DNA of 64,000 nucleotides. Source: Lentinula raphanica. Its lineage: Eukaryota; Basidiomycota; Agaricomycetes; Agaricales; Omphalotaceae. The notes under the pieces were generated by a model that was given only the letters and a program-made list of their open reading frames with translations, did not search any database and was not told the origin of the DNA. Below are positions 1-13,208 of this stretch, one piece after another. Each line of letters opens with the position of its first letter. Positions within the stretch are counted from its first letter, which is position 1. The stretch spans positions 620,001-684,000 of the forward strand of contig JANVFP010000022.1 of NCBI GenBank assembly GCA_027919835.1. Direction: 5' to 3'. The position numbers were made by a program, and so were the translations under genes.

Positions 1-2054
1 TTGAATAGTCACAATCTCATTGATGGAGGTTTGAAAATCCTCACCTTGCAAGGCCTTCAAACTCTGCATTTGATGGCGTTGTTCAATCTCAGTATGAAAG
101 ACGTGGACGGAGCTGAGAATGCGTGGCAGTTTCTAGGTCTGGCCGTGAGGTCTATGCAAGCGCAAGGGTTTCACATAGACCCCTCGAGATGGTCGTTACC
201 GGCTGAGGATCTCGAGGAAAGGCGACGCGTATTTTGGGAAATATATGTGTATGATTGCTTGGTGTGTATCCCATTATTCAAGCTGATTTCGTGAACTGAA
301 CTCGGACGTAGCAATCCTTCACTGTGGGACGCCCTTGTGCTCAAAGCAAGATTCATTTCGACTGCAAAATGCCCATCACCTGTGATCATCCACTCCCTTC
401 TGATTCTGACCCGTCAAATACCATTTGGTCTCACACACGTTGGCACACTTACAAATTCACATGGGCGCAAGTACTGAGTGGCATCTTGGATGATATTTTT
501 TCGCTGAAAAAGCCTTGGACCTACTCAGCTATCATGCAATACGACCAACAAATCAGTAGATTCTATATTTCCCTGCCGCAATGGATCCTTTCTCCGTACG
601 TCAAGAATCCTGTGGATCGAGCGTTATGGACCCAGCTATTTCCTGAGGGAATTGATGGAAACTCTTGCTACGATCCATACACACAAGGCGGGTTCAAAGG
701 ACTGGGTCAACCAGAGCAACAAATTCAGATCTCGCAGATGAATTCTTTGGCTATCATGGTCTTCACGGCCACGTTACATCTGCATAGGGGTCCATTTTGT
801 AGAGCTCTAATGCTAGAGCCACAGAAATTGCTCCAATCGCAATATGAACAGAGCGTTGCCCGAGTAGTATCGGTGAGTCACATTTTCATATGATCAAGGT
901 TCGAGCTGATTACTGTCGCAGTCGTCAACAGCGATCGTCAATGTTGTTCGAGGAATGTTCATTTCATACCCGAGTATGTTTTTCCTCAAATGACGCCTCG
1001 TCCGTCATGTACTGATATCTGGCTGACATAGTCTTGACGTCAAGACTTTGGTATTGGGTTTTCCATGCCTTCAGTGCTGCTGTCTGCCAGGCTGTCTTTG
1101 TGATTGTCGCACCTTTCCATCCACTTGCTCCGCATGCATTCCGTAGTCTTCAGGATGCTATTCAATTCTTCAAGCAAGTTGACGGTAAGAACGCGAGGAC
1201 CGCGACAGCAAGATTGTCGCCTTTAATGGAGAAGGCTACCGAGTCAATGATCAAGTTCAGAAATATGACTCTTTCGCAGGGCGCCCAACTTGGTAGACCG
1301 ATCAAAAGGTCTCCTCGAGATCGAGACGACACACATTTCGATCACGAGCAAGGGCAGCCTATCAGTGACGTGGCAAGATTCCCCGAATCGAATGCGAGGA
1401 AAACAGAGGATTTCTTAGGAGCTTCGACAAAGCTGATTCGTCTGCCAGAGGTCTGCCCTTTACCTATCTGCGCGGGATAGTCTCTTGACAAAATCATATA
1501 TATAGGACTCTCGTAATGCACAGTTGGATGCTACTTCGGTCTTTGTCGAGTCGTCTGACCGGCCGAATCCGAATGCAACAGTGCAACCCCAGCGTCCTCC
1601 TTTTCCAGATCCTTTCGGTCAAATGATGGGGTTGTACGACAATATTCAACTTGATCAGATCATATACTCATCGAGCGACACTTCTGGGAGAACCTCAGCG
1701 TCAGGTTCTCCATGGTCGGCTGGTATTGCCGCCCCGTATAACAATCACATAGACCACTTTACTTCTGGGCGCGCGCCAGAATTCAGCCTTCAGGCGTCTT
1801 CATTTATGCACGCTTTTGGAGATTCACTCAACCACACTTTTACGAATGATCCCTTTACATCGTTGTCTGACATCGGGCCCAGCTCCCTCGATACTCATAG
1901 TTCGTTTCAACTTCGTTCATCAGATACTGGCGCTTCTGTAATGGGACATCTACATCCTGGTTTACATTTCAATGATGTTCATGGTTTCAATTTATCGAAT
2001 TTCATACAAGATGGTGCGAAGGCTTGGGCGTATGAGCCTCTCACCGAGGGCTAA
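1..2054 (+). CDS. Fungal-specific transcription factor, C-terminal part (5' end outside window)
   Basis: Proposed exons are <1-261, 312-872, 922-973, 1032-1450 and 1524-2054, with phases that agree across all four introns. The first exon and the start of the second match the fungal-specific transcription factor domain (Fungal_trans) that follows a Zn2Cys6 DNA-binding domain. The stretch ERRRVFWEIYVYDCL joined to QSFTVGRP is typical of that domain. The Zn2Cys6 region should lie upstream, outside the window. The C-terminal exon is rich in Ser, Pro, Asn and His and looks like a disordered activation tail. The last intron (1451-1523) is the least certain. Such proteins act in the nucleus as pathway-specific regulators, but the target genes cannot be told from this sequence. 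The gene is tail to tail with the BAH protein. Confidence 0.8.
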
Positions 2055-2219
2055 TATTTCAAATATTCCTTTCTTACTGTCACATTATATTCCTGCGCTG
2101 CTGGACGGTAGATATACATAACATTAGATTATATCTCTTTGTATCACACTTTTTCTTTGTATCACACATCATAGAAATATCAAGAAGAATCAACCATAAA
2201 TTCTAGCCTCAACCACATT

Positions 2220-4843
2220 TTAGATGTCAGATTTACAGCTTGGGCACAGCATCACAGTTCGTCGGCGAGCTTGCCAAAGGCGCAGGAGGTTTTGGGTACG
2301 AGATAACACCATCTGTCTGACTTTCTCTCGTGAGTCTGTGAAGTGTATTTGTGCCTTTCGATTCGATGGGTTCGCAGAGTCATTGAATAATTCAAAGAAC
2401 CAATCTCTACCTTCCAGCTCAACTACATGATCTGCCCAATCATCCTCCACAACCATGTCTGGTAGAGCAACATCTCCAGAACTTAGGCTCATTTTGTCCA
2501 GGGTCTCGTAGATCATGATTCTGGCCTCGGCGACACGAGCTATATTACCAGTAACTGTGTTCTGGAGTGCCCGGCCAAGTGGACACATTGAACCGAGTAT
2601 CGGGCTGGTTCCGACAAATGCCAGCGAATCAGTGGAACGGGCAGGAAGAGATATCGGAGGTAAGCCGCCCCGTACCAGGGGCTGACTTGCGAGGCATACT
2701 AGTTCTGGGGCACGAAGTGAGGAGAGAGAATACAGAATTCTGGGTATATGGTCCTCCTCATCGGCATCGTCATTGGTTGGTCGAGGAGCGCTATTAACAT
2801 TCGCTGGCTCGGTGATCTCAATCGAGTCTATGAAATGGATAGAGCGTCGCTGCTTTTTGGGGGACCGCGATATTCGATCCGAACTGAGGTCTATGACTTT
2901 AGCCGATTCATGGCGCGGTGTGAGGTGTATCGTCCTAGTCTGTTGAGTGTTGGATGTGCCTCCGGCTGATAGTAAATCTTCCATCACTTCTAGCTCCTCT
3001 TGTTCACTAAGGCGCGCTTTCCGTTTGCCTCTGGCAACGGCAGTAGACATATCGCGCGGCGAGGCTTCCATAATACCAGTGCTTCCCGCATTGTTCTGAA
3101 GAACAGGAAATTGATATTTACCTTCACTGTCGATGCCGGATTCTCGTTCGTAGCCTGGTGGGGCGGTACTCAGAAGATGAAGCATGCGTTGCACTTCCTG
3201 CTGTACTGAAGGGCTTGCTGCTCTCCATTGAGACACAATGTGCTGAAATGATGGGGACGTGGGACGCGCTTGACGTACTCCCGTTTGACGTCGGAACCAG
3301 CGTTCAAGATGTGATGACGCTTCCGCTTCTCGAACGAGATTATCAATATCATCGCTGATTCCCCCTTCCGCAACTTCGTCATTAATGCTTCGGTCGCGGA
3401 TCAAGCATGACCTATGCCAGGCTTTCCCGCATGATTCACGAACCTGCGGGCAGATATGCATTGCTAGAGAATCCTCTAGCAGTACAACTTCTTGAATTTT
3501 GGTAGCGAGTGATTTTGCTGTATTTAATAGCACCTCGGTGTCTTGAGTAGATAACGAAAAAGACTCCGGGGAGATTCCAGAATCTGCGTCTGGGGTTGCT
3601 GTCTGGGTCGACAGCGTGTTTCTCCGAGTGACTCTTCTCTTGACACTAGTGGGTGTAGGATTAGGTTGTGATTCAGACCGCGACAGAGATTGCAGAATTT
3701 GATTGACCCCGTCTTCGATTATACTATGTGCTTTACGCACAAGGACAGCGACTTGCCGACCTATTGCTCGTGCCTGCTCAGAATCTGGTGGAGAATATGA
3801 CGAGGTAGACAAGCAAATTTCCACGTTTGTTTGTGTCGAGCCTGATGCTGTAGATGAATACCGTCTGTTGGGTTGGGATGAGCGCGCATGTGAACGTTTT
3901 GAAGACCTATTCGGGTTCAAGCAGGCTGATGGAGATATCGTAGGCTGAACGTAGTGAGATATTGTTACATATGAATTTGGGGAGAATGGCAACCACTTAC
4001 AAAAATTCGCTTGGATTGGACCTTAAAATTATACCGGTAGTATATGTCAGGGTACACAGAGCCTGATCTCCTGGTGCTGTTCGCGGCAAAAATCGTTGCC
4101 TGGTTGAGGATCTGCTTCAATGCTGCCTTTCTGGCCTCAACAGACAAAGAAGAGGAATTATGAGTCAGGCCTTCATGATATGGATCGAAGTGGAGACGCG
4201 AGATTGGAACAACATCTAGTAGGAAAATGTCAAATGAGTTTGACAAGTGAAAATTTGTCGATATCAAACGTACCATCTAGTGTGGCGGAATGGACTATAT
4301 CAAAATGGTCAGAGAGTAGTCTCTCGTGTTCTCCAAGGTGAGTTATATCACTGTTGGTCCACACATTCTTCAATGAACTTTTGCCAATTGGTATCAGCCA
4401 CATCATTATCTCACAATTTGGGTAAAATTTCTTCAACATCACTCTTCGAGTATAACCATTGGACACGAATCCATGCCTCTTCTTCTCCGTTCTTGATTCT
4501 CATTCTGATTTCATGTATGATACCCAGCCACATCGCCTGAATAGGTGGGGCAGGACCACCTTCCACCCCGGAGCCATTCGGAAGGTCCGAAGGGAGTATT
4601 GAAACACTGAGTTGATTTACTGTAAACACCACGGGCTCCAGAAGAGAGAAAAGGAACTCACCAATCACCAACTTGAAATGCATGAGAAACATCCTGATCC
4701 TCCTCGTTAAGAGCGTTCGCAGTAATGATGAATTTTTGGAATTTGGCAAGCACTTTGAACTCAGAGTCTGTTGGAGCTTGAGGATCACCCCCAGTCACTG
4801 CAATAACACGGTTCCGATTCTTCCTTCCACTGGCCCGGACCAT
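2220..4843 (-). CDS. BAH-domain protein with a degenerate zinc-finger-like region
   Basis: Proposed exons on the minus strand are 4843-4662, 4606-4415, 4350-4274, 4215-4001 and 3944-2220, giving 796 residues. The N-terminal third reads as a BAH (bromo-adjacent homology) domain. It has FQVGDCVSILPSD, then WLGIIHEIRM, a WIRVQWLYS strand and HERLLSDHFDIV. BAH domains occur in chromatin proteins and bind nucleosomes or partner proteins. After it come a Cys/His-containing stretch (ICPQVRESCGKAWHRSCL) and a C-terminal CPSCKSDI. These resemble split zinc-binding pieces, but I cannot show a complete PHD finger. The middle is long, Ser-rich and probably disordered. The intron at 4351-4414 could use a nearer acceptor. 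A nuclear role is inferred. Confidence 0.72.
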
Positions 4844-5053
4844 TTTGTGCAGAGGAAGATCTTAGAAGTTAGATGAGTGCTCTTAACAGCTCTTAACTGA
4901 AGTCTGACGCCACAGGTTAAAGCGCCTTTGAGAGTATTACATAAACAGATTCAAATAAGTATAGTGTCACTGATTGGTTTGATTGGATTGAGTCTTGAGA
5001 GGGGACTATGCTATCGATACAATGATACGCGAATGCGTGTAGAAACATGGGTA

Positions 5054-8032
5054 TTAGATATTTTCCGTCGTTTGTGCTGCAGAAGCATTTGGATCAGGCA
5101 AATGGTTATCCTTTATATGAAGTGTAGAGCCATCTTCTCCTACACGGATGACCACGGTATCACCATCACGGATTGTCCCCTTGAGGAGTTTTTGTGCCAA
5201 TGGGAACAGAACATCCGTACGAACTACCCGAGCGATAGCCCGAGCACCGTACAACTCAGAGTAACCTTTGGTTGCCAGCCATTCACGGGCTGACTCATCG
5301 ACGTCAATGGTGATCCGCTTGTTCCTCAACCGTTCCGCAATATCATTGAGCCTGAGGGAGACAACCTGGAGGATAGATTGTTTCGAAAGTTTGTTGAAAA
5401 CTAGCATTGAGTCGAGACGATTCAAAAGTTCGGGAGGGAAGTATTCTTGAGTGCGTTGGAAGACTTCATCCCGAGCATCTGGAAGCACAACCCCATCTTC
5501 ATTGCACGCGCTTCTGTGGGCAAGAATATCGCTTCCTGCAGCATTGTATTTAGTCATGGGTAGAGGTAGGCTTCTAGAAGCGAACACGCACCAAGATTAC
5601 TTGTCAGACAAATGATAGTGTTTTTGAAGTCAACTTTACGACCTTGACTGTCAGTGACGCTACCTTCGTCGAGAATTTGAAGTAAAATCATGGCAACATC
5701 CTTGTGAGCCTTCTCCAGTTCATCTAGTAAGATGACCGCGTAAGGTTTGCGGCGTACTGCTTCTGTGAGCTGGCCTAATCTTTATTTTAGAATGAGGAGT
5801 GCAGCAGAAGTAAAAAGGACACGTACCGCCTTCTTCGAACCCGACATATCCTGGGGCTGCACCAATCAAACGGGAGATAGTGTGCCGATCATGATATTCA
5901 GACATGTTGATATTGATGCTATGTAGAGCATGTCAGATATGTGCGTCCTCGCTAGCAGAGTATACACGTACAGTCCTCGTTGTTCATCGTTGAAAAGGAA
6001 CCCTGCAAGTGCTTTGCAAAGCTCAGTCTTCCCGACACCTGTAGGGCCCAAAAAGAGGAAAGAAGCTACTGGTCTGTTGGGGGCTTGGAGACCGGCTCTT
6101 GACATTCGAACAGCGTCACTAATGGCTTCAACAACGTGATCCTGTCCAACTACTCTTCTCCGTAGAGTATCCTCCATCTTATGGGGCGGTCAGTATCGAG
6201 TCTGACCAGTTTGCATAGGTACGCACATGGACCAGTTTATCTTTCTCCCCTTTGAGCAAATTCTGAACTGGGATACCTGTAGCCTTCGCTACAACTCTTG
6301 CAATATCATTCGAGTTCACGCGATCATGCAACATTGACAATGGACCTTCCCCTTCTCTCTCGGAACCCTCCGAATCCTCCTTGGGTAGCTGTGCCTCAAG
6401 CTCCGGGATAGTTGCGAACCTCAGCCGACTTGCGAGCTCGTACTGGCCTTGCCTTTGAGCCACTTCTAGCTGATATTTCGTTTCCTCTAACCTCTCTTTC
6501 AGATTTTTGATTTTGTCTAATCTCTCCCGCTCAGCTTGCCAGATAGCCGTCAAACGTTGAGCCTCGTCCTTCTTGCTTTGGAGATCAGATTCTACTTTCT
6601 CTCGGCGTTCGACACTGAATACGTCGGTTTCGTTCTTCAGAGATTCGAATTCGATTTGAAGGGTCATTATATCGCGATCAAGGGCCTCTAATTCGTCAGG
6701 CTTGGATTCTTGAGCAAGCCGAAGTGCAGATGCAGCTTCGTCTACGAGGTCGATGGCTTTGTCGGGAAGATATCGGTCTGAGATGTATCTGGAAGAGTAT
6801 ATGGCAGCTGCATGGATCCGAGTCAACTAGATGTTGGTTTCCAACCGAAAGTTACCCACCAGTGACCAGAGCACTATCAGATATTTCGACACCATGATGT
6901 ACTTCATAGCGCGGCTTGAGTCCTCGAAGGATGGATATCGTGGATTCCACGGTGGGCTCATCGATGCTCACGGGCTGGAAGCGGCGTTCGAGAGCTGCGT
7001 CTTTGCCAATGGTTTTGCGGTACTCGTCCGCTGTGAGAACGTCAGAGAGGAGATCAGAACAGACAATAAGCTATATACATACGGGTTGTTGCGCCAACAA
7101 GCTGCAAACCTCTGGCAAGAGCAGGCTTAATCATCTGCCCCGCATCGATACTTCCTTCTGCCTTTCCAAGCTGGAACAAGGTATCTGAGTATACACAGTA
7201 TGAGTGTTCTGCCCACATAAACCGTCGATGATAGATACTCACGGACTTCATCAATGAAACATATAACGTTCCCTGCTTCGTCCTCAATATCCCGAATCAA
7301 AGCCTTGAATTTCTCCTCGAACTGCCCGCGGATACCCGAGCCTGCCATGATTGCAGACAAGTCGATAGAAAGCACGCGTTTGTTTTGAAGAGACTATGAA
7401 CAACAGGAAAGGTAAGTGCGCTGCGCTTCAAGCCAGCGAAACTCAAACGCATACTTCTGGGACCTCCTTGGCTACTATGCGACTAGCCAAACCTTCTAAG
7501 ATGGCCGTTTTTCCAACGCCAGGAGGGCCAATTAGCACAGGGTTTGATTTCGTTCTTCGGGAAAGTACTGCGCAGAGTTAATGTCAGGGTTGAAAGAACG
7601 GGACTTCCTACATTGTAGGACTTACTCTGAATAGTTCGCCGAATCTCTTCGTCTCTGCCAATGGTAGGATCCAGTTTGCCCTCTTTTGCCATCTCTGTCA
7701 GATCGACACTCTAGTTTCGGAGGATACTTAGTATTGTTTGATGGTTCTAGACGACTTATAGGACTCACATATTCTTTCAGCGCATCTCCTTTCTTATGTT
7801 GAGGGCCGAAACTAAAGCCTGGAAATCCACCTCCACCTCCGCCTTGCCCTCCGCCACCACCTGGAGGACCAGAGGCATAGTTCCTGGTAGACATCACTTG
7901 GAATCCATGTCGAGCGACAGGTATAGCACTCCGTATCGAGTATCTTGGAAGTGAAGGTATTCTCGACGACCGCCGTACACCAAGTCTTAACGTTGCTCTT
8001 GGAATTAGAGAATTCATGGAAGTAGATATCAT
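5054..8032 (-). CDS. HSP78: Mitochondrial Hsp78/ClpB-type AAA+ disaggregase
   Basis: Eleven exons are proposed: 8032-7769, 7710-7626, 7567-7455, 7393-7243, 7184-7083, 7030-6860, 6807-6227, 6177-5972, 5918-5827, 5774-5592 and 5535-5054. They join in frame to 809 residues, close to yeast Hsp78. The first about 75 residues are Arg/Ser-rich with a Gly-rich end, as expected for a mitochondrial presequence. There is no ClpB N-domain, which is normal for Hsp78. Two AAA+ modules are present: Walker A GPPGVGKT with the [13 protein letters not shown] lead-in, and Walker A GPTGVGKT near residue 532. A charged coiled-coil M-domain lies between them (in the 6807-6227 exon). Hsp78 works with mitochondrial Hsp70 to resolubilise aggregated matrix proteins. 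Splitting by ten short introns is typical of basidiomycetes. Confidence 0.96.
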
Positions 8033-8210
8033 GGAGCTGATCCGGGAGGGTATATGAAGCAGATAAATAAGTGCTCTAGAACATGGAAGAAAGTACGAGA
8101 AAAACAGTCAATGGAAAATAAGCGCCGGGACTTCTACAATGCAGCTCAAAATCTCAAAATCAGCGCAATGACCACTAAAAATTCTGCTACATAGCTATAC
8201 ATCGCAGCAA

Positions 8211-9633
8211 CTAATCGATATCGCTTGCACCAGAGCCTCTATTACTTCTAACATAGCTTGTGCTCCGTTCCAGAGCTGTAGCCCTCATACTCGTACTTCC
8301 TTTTCGGGACGGGGACACACTTCTCTCGCGGTCATTGACGCCAAGTCGTCCGCTCTGCGGATAAGGTGGCGGCGTCCTCGGAGGAGTTCGCATAGCAGAC
8401 GGTGCTCCCTTACTATTTCCTCGCAGAAGAGACACAGTCCGGGTATGTTTTGGTTCAGGTTCAGGCTTACGCCAGAAGAACACCCATGTCCAAAACTTGT
8501 GCCTCCACCTCGCTGCCCGCTCTTCTCTTTCCTTTGCCTCTCTCTTCCGCTCGAAAGCTGCCCGGTATCTCTCATAGCTCTCCCGAAAGTTTTTATCAAT
8601 ACGGGAGGAGAAGATCAATTCTCCGCGAGGGTTGAGAGTAGGTGGTATGGGGGATATTGGAACCATATTGGATGTAGACTTTGATAAAGAGCGCTTGGAT
8701 GGCGTTGGTGAGGGCGAACGCGAAGATCGAGGGGAGTTAGCTCCAGACCCCCGATTTGGTGTACTGGAGCGGCTGGAGTCTCTGAAGGGTGATTGCATAT
8801 TTGGTGTGGAAACGGTCGATGGATTTGAAGGATCCGGTCGGGGGAAGAAGAACGAAAGAGGATTCCAGTTTCGGAACTGGAATTTTGACCTCAGCGGTGG
8901 TTTCCGCATGTTGAGGTAGATATTGAATGATCGAAGAGCCTTGTTAGTGTGTGGCACGTATCTGGGCGGAGAGGTCAGCATTATGGGCAAAGTCGATGTG
9001 AAGCTCCTTGGACTTCTCAAAGTGTAGTACCTGTGAGCAGCCGAGACTTACTTGTTTGCATAGGCTATCTTCTCGCTGTACATGCCACTGGCGAAGAATA
9101 GTACCAGCGTCGTAACACTGACAAAGAGCAGACCAGTGGTAAGATAAGGATGAATTGTGGCTTTCTGGTAAACTCGTTCTTCATCCGATTTACTCCAGCT
9201 ATCAAAGGCCCAGTCCAGCTTGTTAGCCAGAATCTCCAGATTGATTAGGGATGGTGAGTCTTCGTGTATTTGGGAGAGATCAAGAGGGAAAAGCCCAAGA
9301 CGCTGGAGAAGCCATGTATATGGTATGGCTAGCAGTGATGCTTCGGGCACAACGAGAACCTCGTAAAGGAGGAAGATAATCACTGTCAGAAGTTGGAATA
9401 GGAATACTATTGGACCGATAGAGTCGATATTCATGCATGACTTGAATGGTATTCCACGCACACTGATACCTCTGCTTCCGCTTTTGTAAGCTAGCCGCGG
9501 TTGATTTTAGACGTTCCTCGAAAAGTATTAAATCTCGGTATGTTGTTGAGTCGTTTGGTGGGAAAGTGAACGTCGTAGGAGTAGTTGGTGAGGTTAAAAG
9601 AGTTGAAGAGGTCGAGGAAGATGATGGAGGCAT
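8211..9633 (-). CDS. SPO7: Spo7-like regulatory subunit of the Nem1-Spo7 phosphatase
   Basis: Exons are 9633-9462, 9406-9052 and 8961-8211, giving 425 residues. The start is the ATG at 9633; the frame is open further upstream but without an ATG. The conserved core runs from YRDLILFEERLKS through LQKRKQRYQ into a first membrane span (FLFQLLTVIIFLLYEVLV). A second span follows (GLLFVSVTTLVLFFASGMYS), then YVPHTNKALRSFN and RKPPLRSKF. This order matches fungal Spo7 (Spo7 domain). Spo7 anchors and activates Nem1, which dephosphorylates the lipin Pah1 at the nuclear envelope/ER and so controls phospholipid and triglyceride synthesis. The C-terminal tail is long, Ser/Pro/Arg-rich and disordered, longer than in yeast. 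Confidence 0.85.
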
Positions 9634-9973
9634 GGAACGCGCAGCTGTTGTTAGAAATCCCACGTGTGTACATACTCAATTAGACGCTCATGCAAGCCTC
9701 ATTCACATTTTTGACGAAGTTCTTCTAACGTTCTGAATTCTAATTCCAACTGACTGTACATACACGAACGTCAACTTACACGGAGGATATCTACTTGGAG
9801 CTTGGAAGGTATATAGCAACATCTCATTCTAACTCCTCATGCTTTTGAATCGCCGTGACAAGTCAGAGGTAGGGAGTGCGAATGAGTCGGGCTGGTGTAG
9901 CATTCAGGGGACTCTAGCCTGTCGAGGACACAAGGTTGATTACCTGTGAGAAATACAAACTGTTTCCAATGCT

Positions 9974-10877
9974 TCATGGGGCGTGTTGATATTTCCGACT
10001 ACTGATCCAGAATCGCAACAGAAAATATGCCAGACCAGCGATTATCAGACAGAAACCGAATATCGTCTTTGATCCAATGACGGAGACTTCATTTTCAACC
10101 TATGTGAGGAAAGGCCGAGCGATGACTCTTCAGCAGGTGGATTGAGTGGCATTCGTTGTAATTTGTAAAGCTCACCACCGAAGCAAAGGGCGATAAAATT
10201 GGGATGGTGAAATGAGCCCACTGGCTCCGTGCACCATGACTCCTTTGAGCTCCTCGTACCAGTGAGAAGTTCGAAACGAAGGTGAAAAAGGCGAAGAGAC
10301 ACAGGAGACTTAGGAGGATGACCTATGTGCCCAGAACGACAGATGAGCAGATCTGAAAACACGGGCTCTCATACATACCAGCAATCTCTCTAGCTTCACA
10401 AGCCTTGCATCATACATCTTGGTCAATCGAGTAACCTCATTCTATGAAAGTCATTGTTAATCAGTCGTCATCAGATTCGACCACACTCACGGATCTCTTT
10501 GTCTCTTGGGTGGCTGTGATGTTCTTTAGATGTTCGGAATGCTCGTTCCTTGCTACCAGTAGAGTTTCCGCGGTAAGTGCTCGAGCGGCCCAGTATTGCT
10601 CTGACGCAGAACGGGGATACGGGGTCGACGGGGAAGTGTTAATCGATGTGGAAATGTGTGCCAATGATGCCGCTGGGGATCCGCTAGCTGATTCTGAAAG
10701 AAGAGCCATTTGCATTGTTTTTGAGACGCGTTTCCCGCTGTAGCTTTGGATGGAGCTGGTGCTAACAGTTCGTGTTGTCAAAGAGACGGTGTGAGGGCGA
10801 TTGTCGTTTCGATCATGGGCTTTGAAATTAGAAATGCAGGTGGGGTCCCAGTTGGGTTTCTTGATTAATTTGGCCAT
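9974..10877 (-). CDS. Conserved two-span membrane protein with coiled coil, function unknown
   Basis: Exons are 10877-10491, 10441-10379, 10322-10176 and 10099-9974, giving 240 residues with all introns in phase 0. The start is the ATG at 10877. After a Ser/Thr-rich N-terminus comes a helical charged stretch (NEVTRLTKMYDARLVKLERL) that looks like a coiled coil. A hydrophobic span follows at about residues 151-166 (VILLSLLCLFAFFTFV), and a second near the C-terminus at about 211-228 (IFGFCLIIAGLAYFLL). I do not recognise the family by name. The layout suggests a small membrane adaptor of the ER or another endomembrane. It shares a roughly 210-bp divergent promoter region with the SOD gene. Confidence 0.7.
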
Positions 10878-11089
10878 GATCAAAGAGAAGTGGCTCGGAT
10901 AGACGCGTGCTCAGATCCGATACTACTGGTGAGTTGAAGAACTTTACTCTGTCGGTGGTGGTGGAACGTTCGGAAGAGATATAGACACGTGAACAAAGAA
11001 ATGACGAAAAATCTGGCGTAAGGCCAGTCACGAATTCGCATAAGTACTCAGCCAAAACCTACAGAGTCTCTCGATTTACCTTCACCACC
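10878..11089. promoter_or_regulatory. Divergent intergenic region upstream of SOD2 and the membrane protein
   Basis: These 212 bases separate two start codons facing away from each other, so both promoters must lie here or overlap the neighbouring 5' ends. No specific operator could be defined by eye. Confidence 0.5.
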
Positions 11090-12081
11090 ATGCTCTCTCT
11101 TGCACGAACTACCCTCAAATCCTCTATTGCGAAACGCGCTACTCGTGCTTTTGCAGCTCCCAGTGCTACTGCCTTGCTTCATACGCTTCCGGATCTGCCC
11201 TATGCGTACAATGTTAGTCCCGACCGTTTGCATTGCAAGCTCTACTCACAATATTATCAAACAGGCTCTCGAACCTTACATTTCCGAAGAAATCATGACG
11301 CTTCATCACCAAAAGCATCACCAGACATATGTTAACGGGTTGAATGCCGCTGAACAGTCATACGCCAAATCTCAGTCTGTAAAAGACCAAATCGCTTTGC
11401 AAGCTGCGCTCAAATTCAATGGCGGAGGTATTGGCCTCGAACTCATCAGAGTATGCATCTCTGACCTCCCTCCAGGTCACATCAACCACAGCTTGTTCTG
11501 GAAGAACCTCGCACCTGCTAGCGGAGACGGAGGCAAGCTTTCCGATGGACCTTTGAAAGCTGCTATCGAGAGGGATTTCGGGTCCGTTGAGGAGTTCCAA
11601 AAGGTCTTCAACACCAAGACCGCTGCTGTACAAGGAAGTGGGTGGGGCTGGCTTGTGCGTAGTACCTCTCGTTCCTCTATCTCTGTTTCTCATGCGATTT
11701 TGTCAGGGCTATAACTCGGCCACAAAGAAGTTGGAGATTGTGACAACACCGAATCAAGACCCTCTACTTTGTATGGTGTTATTCTGTGTGGTTTATGTTG
11801 CATGCTCATCTCTTCCTACTTCCAGCTCACACTCCGCTCATCGGTGTTGATATCTGGGAGCATGTAAGCTGCAACTCATGTAGGTATATCCGACACCCAT
11901 TGATACATATCCAATTCGTTCTCGCAGGCCTTCTACTTGCAATACAAGAACGTTAAGCCAGATGTACGTCGAACGCTCACACTCATTGCTCGCACCAGCT
12001 CATTTTTCTCAGTACCTCAATGCTATCTGGAACGTAATCAACTTCAAGGAAGCGGAGAAACGTTTGGTAGAAGTACAGTGA
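11090..12081 (+). CDS. SOD2: Mitochondrial manganese superoxide dismutase
   Basis: Seven exons are proposed: 11090-11212, 11265-11427, 11476-11654, 11707-11770, 11826-11863, 11928-11963 and 12013-12081, giving 223 residues. The first about 25 residues form a basic, Ser/Ala-rich mitochondrial presequence. The Mn/Fe-SOD fold is complete. The metal ligands sit in the [13 protein letters not shown] helix, the [11 protein letters not shown] motif and the [13 protein letters not shown] motif (Asp and His). The QGSGWGWL signature lies at the exon 3/4 junction. The enzyme dismutates superoxide to oxygen and hydrogen peroxide in the matrix. A homotetramer is usual for this family. Confidence 0.97.
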
Positions 12082-12340
12082 ACAGTTGATGAAATGCCCA
12101 ATAGACAGATGGAAAATATGCCAATAGTGTTCACCAAAATGCGAAGATTCACAAGCTGCTTTCAAAGAATAGTGTGCACTGAATGACGTCTGCTACTGTC
12201 GAGCGCTTGACGTCATATGCAGCGCATAGCTCCAAGTCAGAGAGTATAAGAACTCCGGCCTACGATTAGAGTCCTGAATCATTACATTATCCTTTTCAAA
12301 ACCGCCTCAATTCGACTATCACTCTGATCAACTGACAACA

Positions 12341-12801
12341 ATGTCCGGAAGCATGCAATCCAATGTTGGGAATTCCCAATTATACAATGATAACGAACAA
12401 AGGTATGTTGAATGTCGTGACTTCGGAGGATCAAGCAATTGAACGAATTCTCTTACCTTAGGACGTATAAAGCATCTGAACTAGATACAAGAGAAAGATA
12501 TGAGTTTGCGCCCGAGAATGCACATAATGATCTTGATCCAAAGTATGTCGAACGATGCCGGGAGCTTTGAGTCGTACTTCTAACCATTCATGTTTCCAGA
12601 GACGAACGCAGCCTCGGCAACCGTTTAGCTTCTGCTCAGGAGCACGGTTTGGACAATACCAGTAACAAAACGAAGGACACGGTCACAGACCCTCTGAAAC
12701 CAGCACAAATGCATGGGAATGAGCCTTCAAAGGGAGCAAAGATCGACGCAGAACTGCAGAGAGAGGATGAGGAGACACTGAGAAATAAAGGGAAGATATG
12801 A
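12341..12801 (+). CDS. Small conserved hydrophilic protein of unknown function
   Basis: Three exons (12341-12402, 12462-12542, 12600-12801) join in frame to a 114-residue protein. It is very hydrophilic, without a signal peptide, membrane segment or cysteine. The part containing AQMHGNEPSKGAKIDAEL followed by an acidic tail resembles small conserved proteins seen across fungi, but I cannot name a family. The upstream 259 bases contain a pyrimidine-rich leader just before the start. A stress-related or disordered protein would fit, but that is a guess. Confidence 0.65.
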
Positions 12802-13208
12802 AGTGTCGCGATCAGGTACTTACTTGAATAATAAAACGTAAATGAAAGCTCAAAACGTTGAATTCGAGCACCAAAAGCTGAAGAATATAACGAAGTGAAG
12901 CTGTCAGAATGATTTCCGGCAACCAACAATATTTCTGCTAACAAGGGAGTAAGCTACATCCACACATCGTCCGTAACTTCAGCTTGTTCAATACTCGAGT
13001 AATACACATCGTTCATGAACTTTGAAGATCATCATAGAAAGTAAGCGATACAGTGCAACAACTATAAATACAGTAACTACATAGCTAGCGCGGACAATGA
13101 TACTTGCTGCGAAATATAAAATATACACTTGCGAGTGAGTGAGTCTAGTCGTTGGGAGGTGTGGTGAATAACTGTGGATCGCTTGGAGTCAGAAGGTAGT
13201 ATATGGCT
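12802..13208. other. 3' intergenic region between convergent genes
   Basis: This stretch lies between the stop codons of the small conserved gene and the velvet gene, which face each other. It is AT-rich and should hold both 3' UTRs. I see no further gene. Confidence 0.5.

Noticed and set aside
4378..4414. A 37-nt second intron in the BAH gene
   Set aside because: Too short for this genome; the 64-nt version with the CAG acceptor at 4351 keeps the frame as well.
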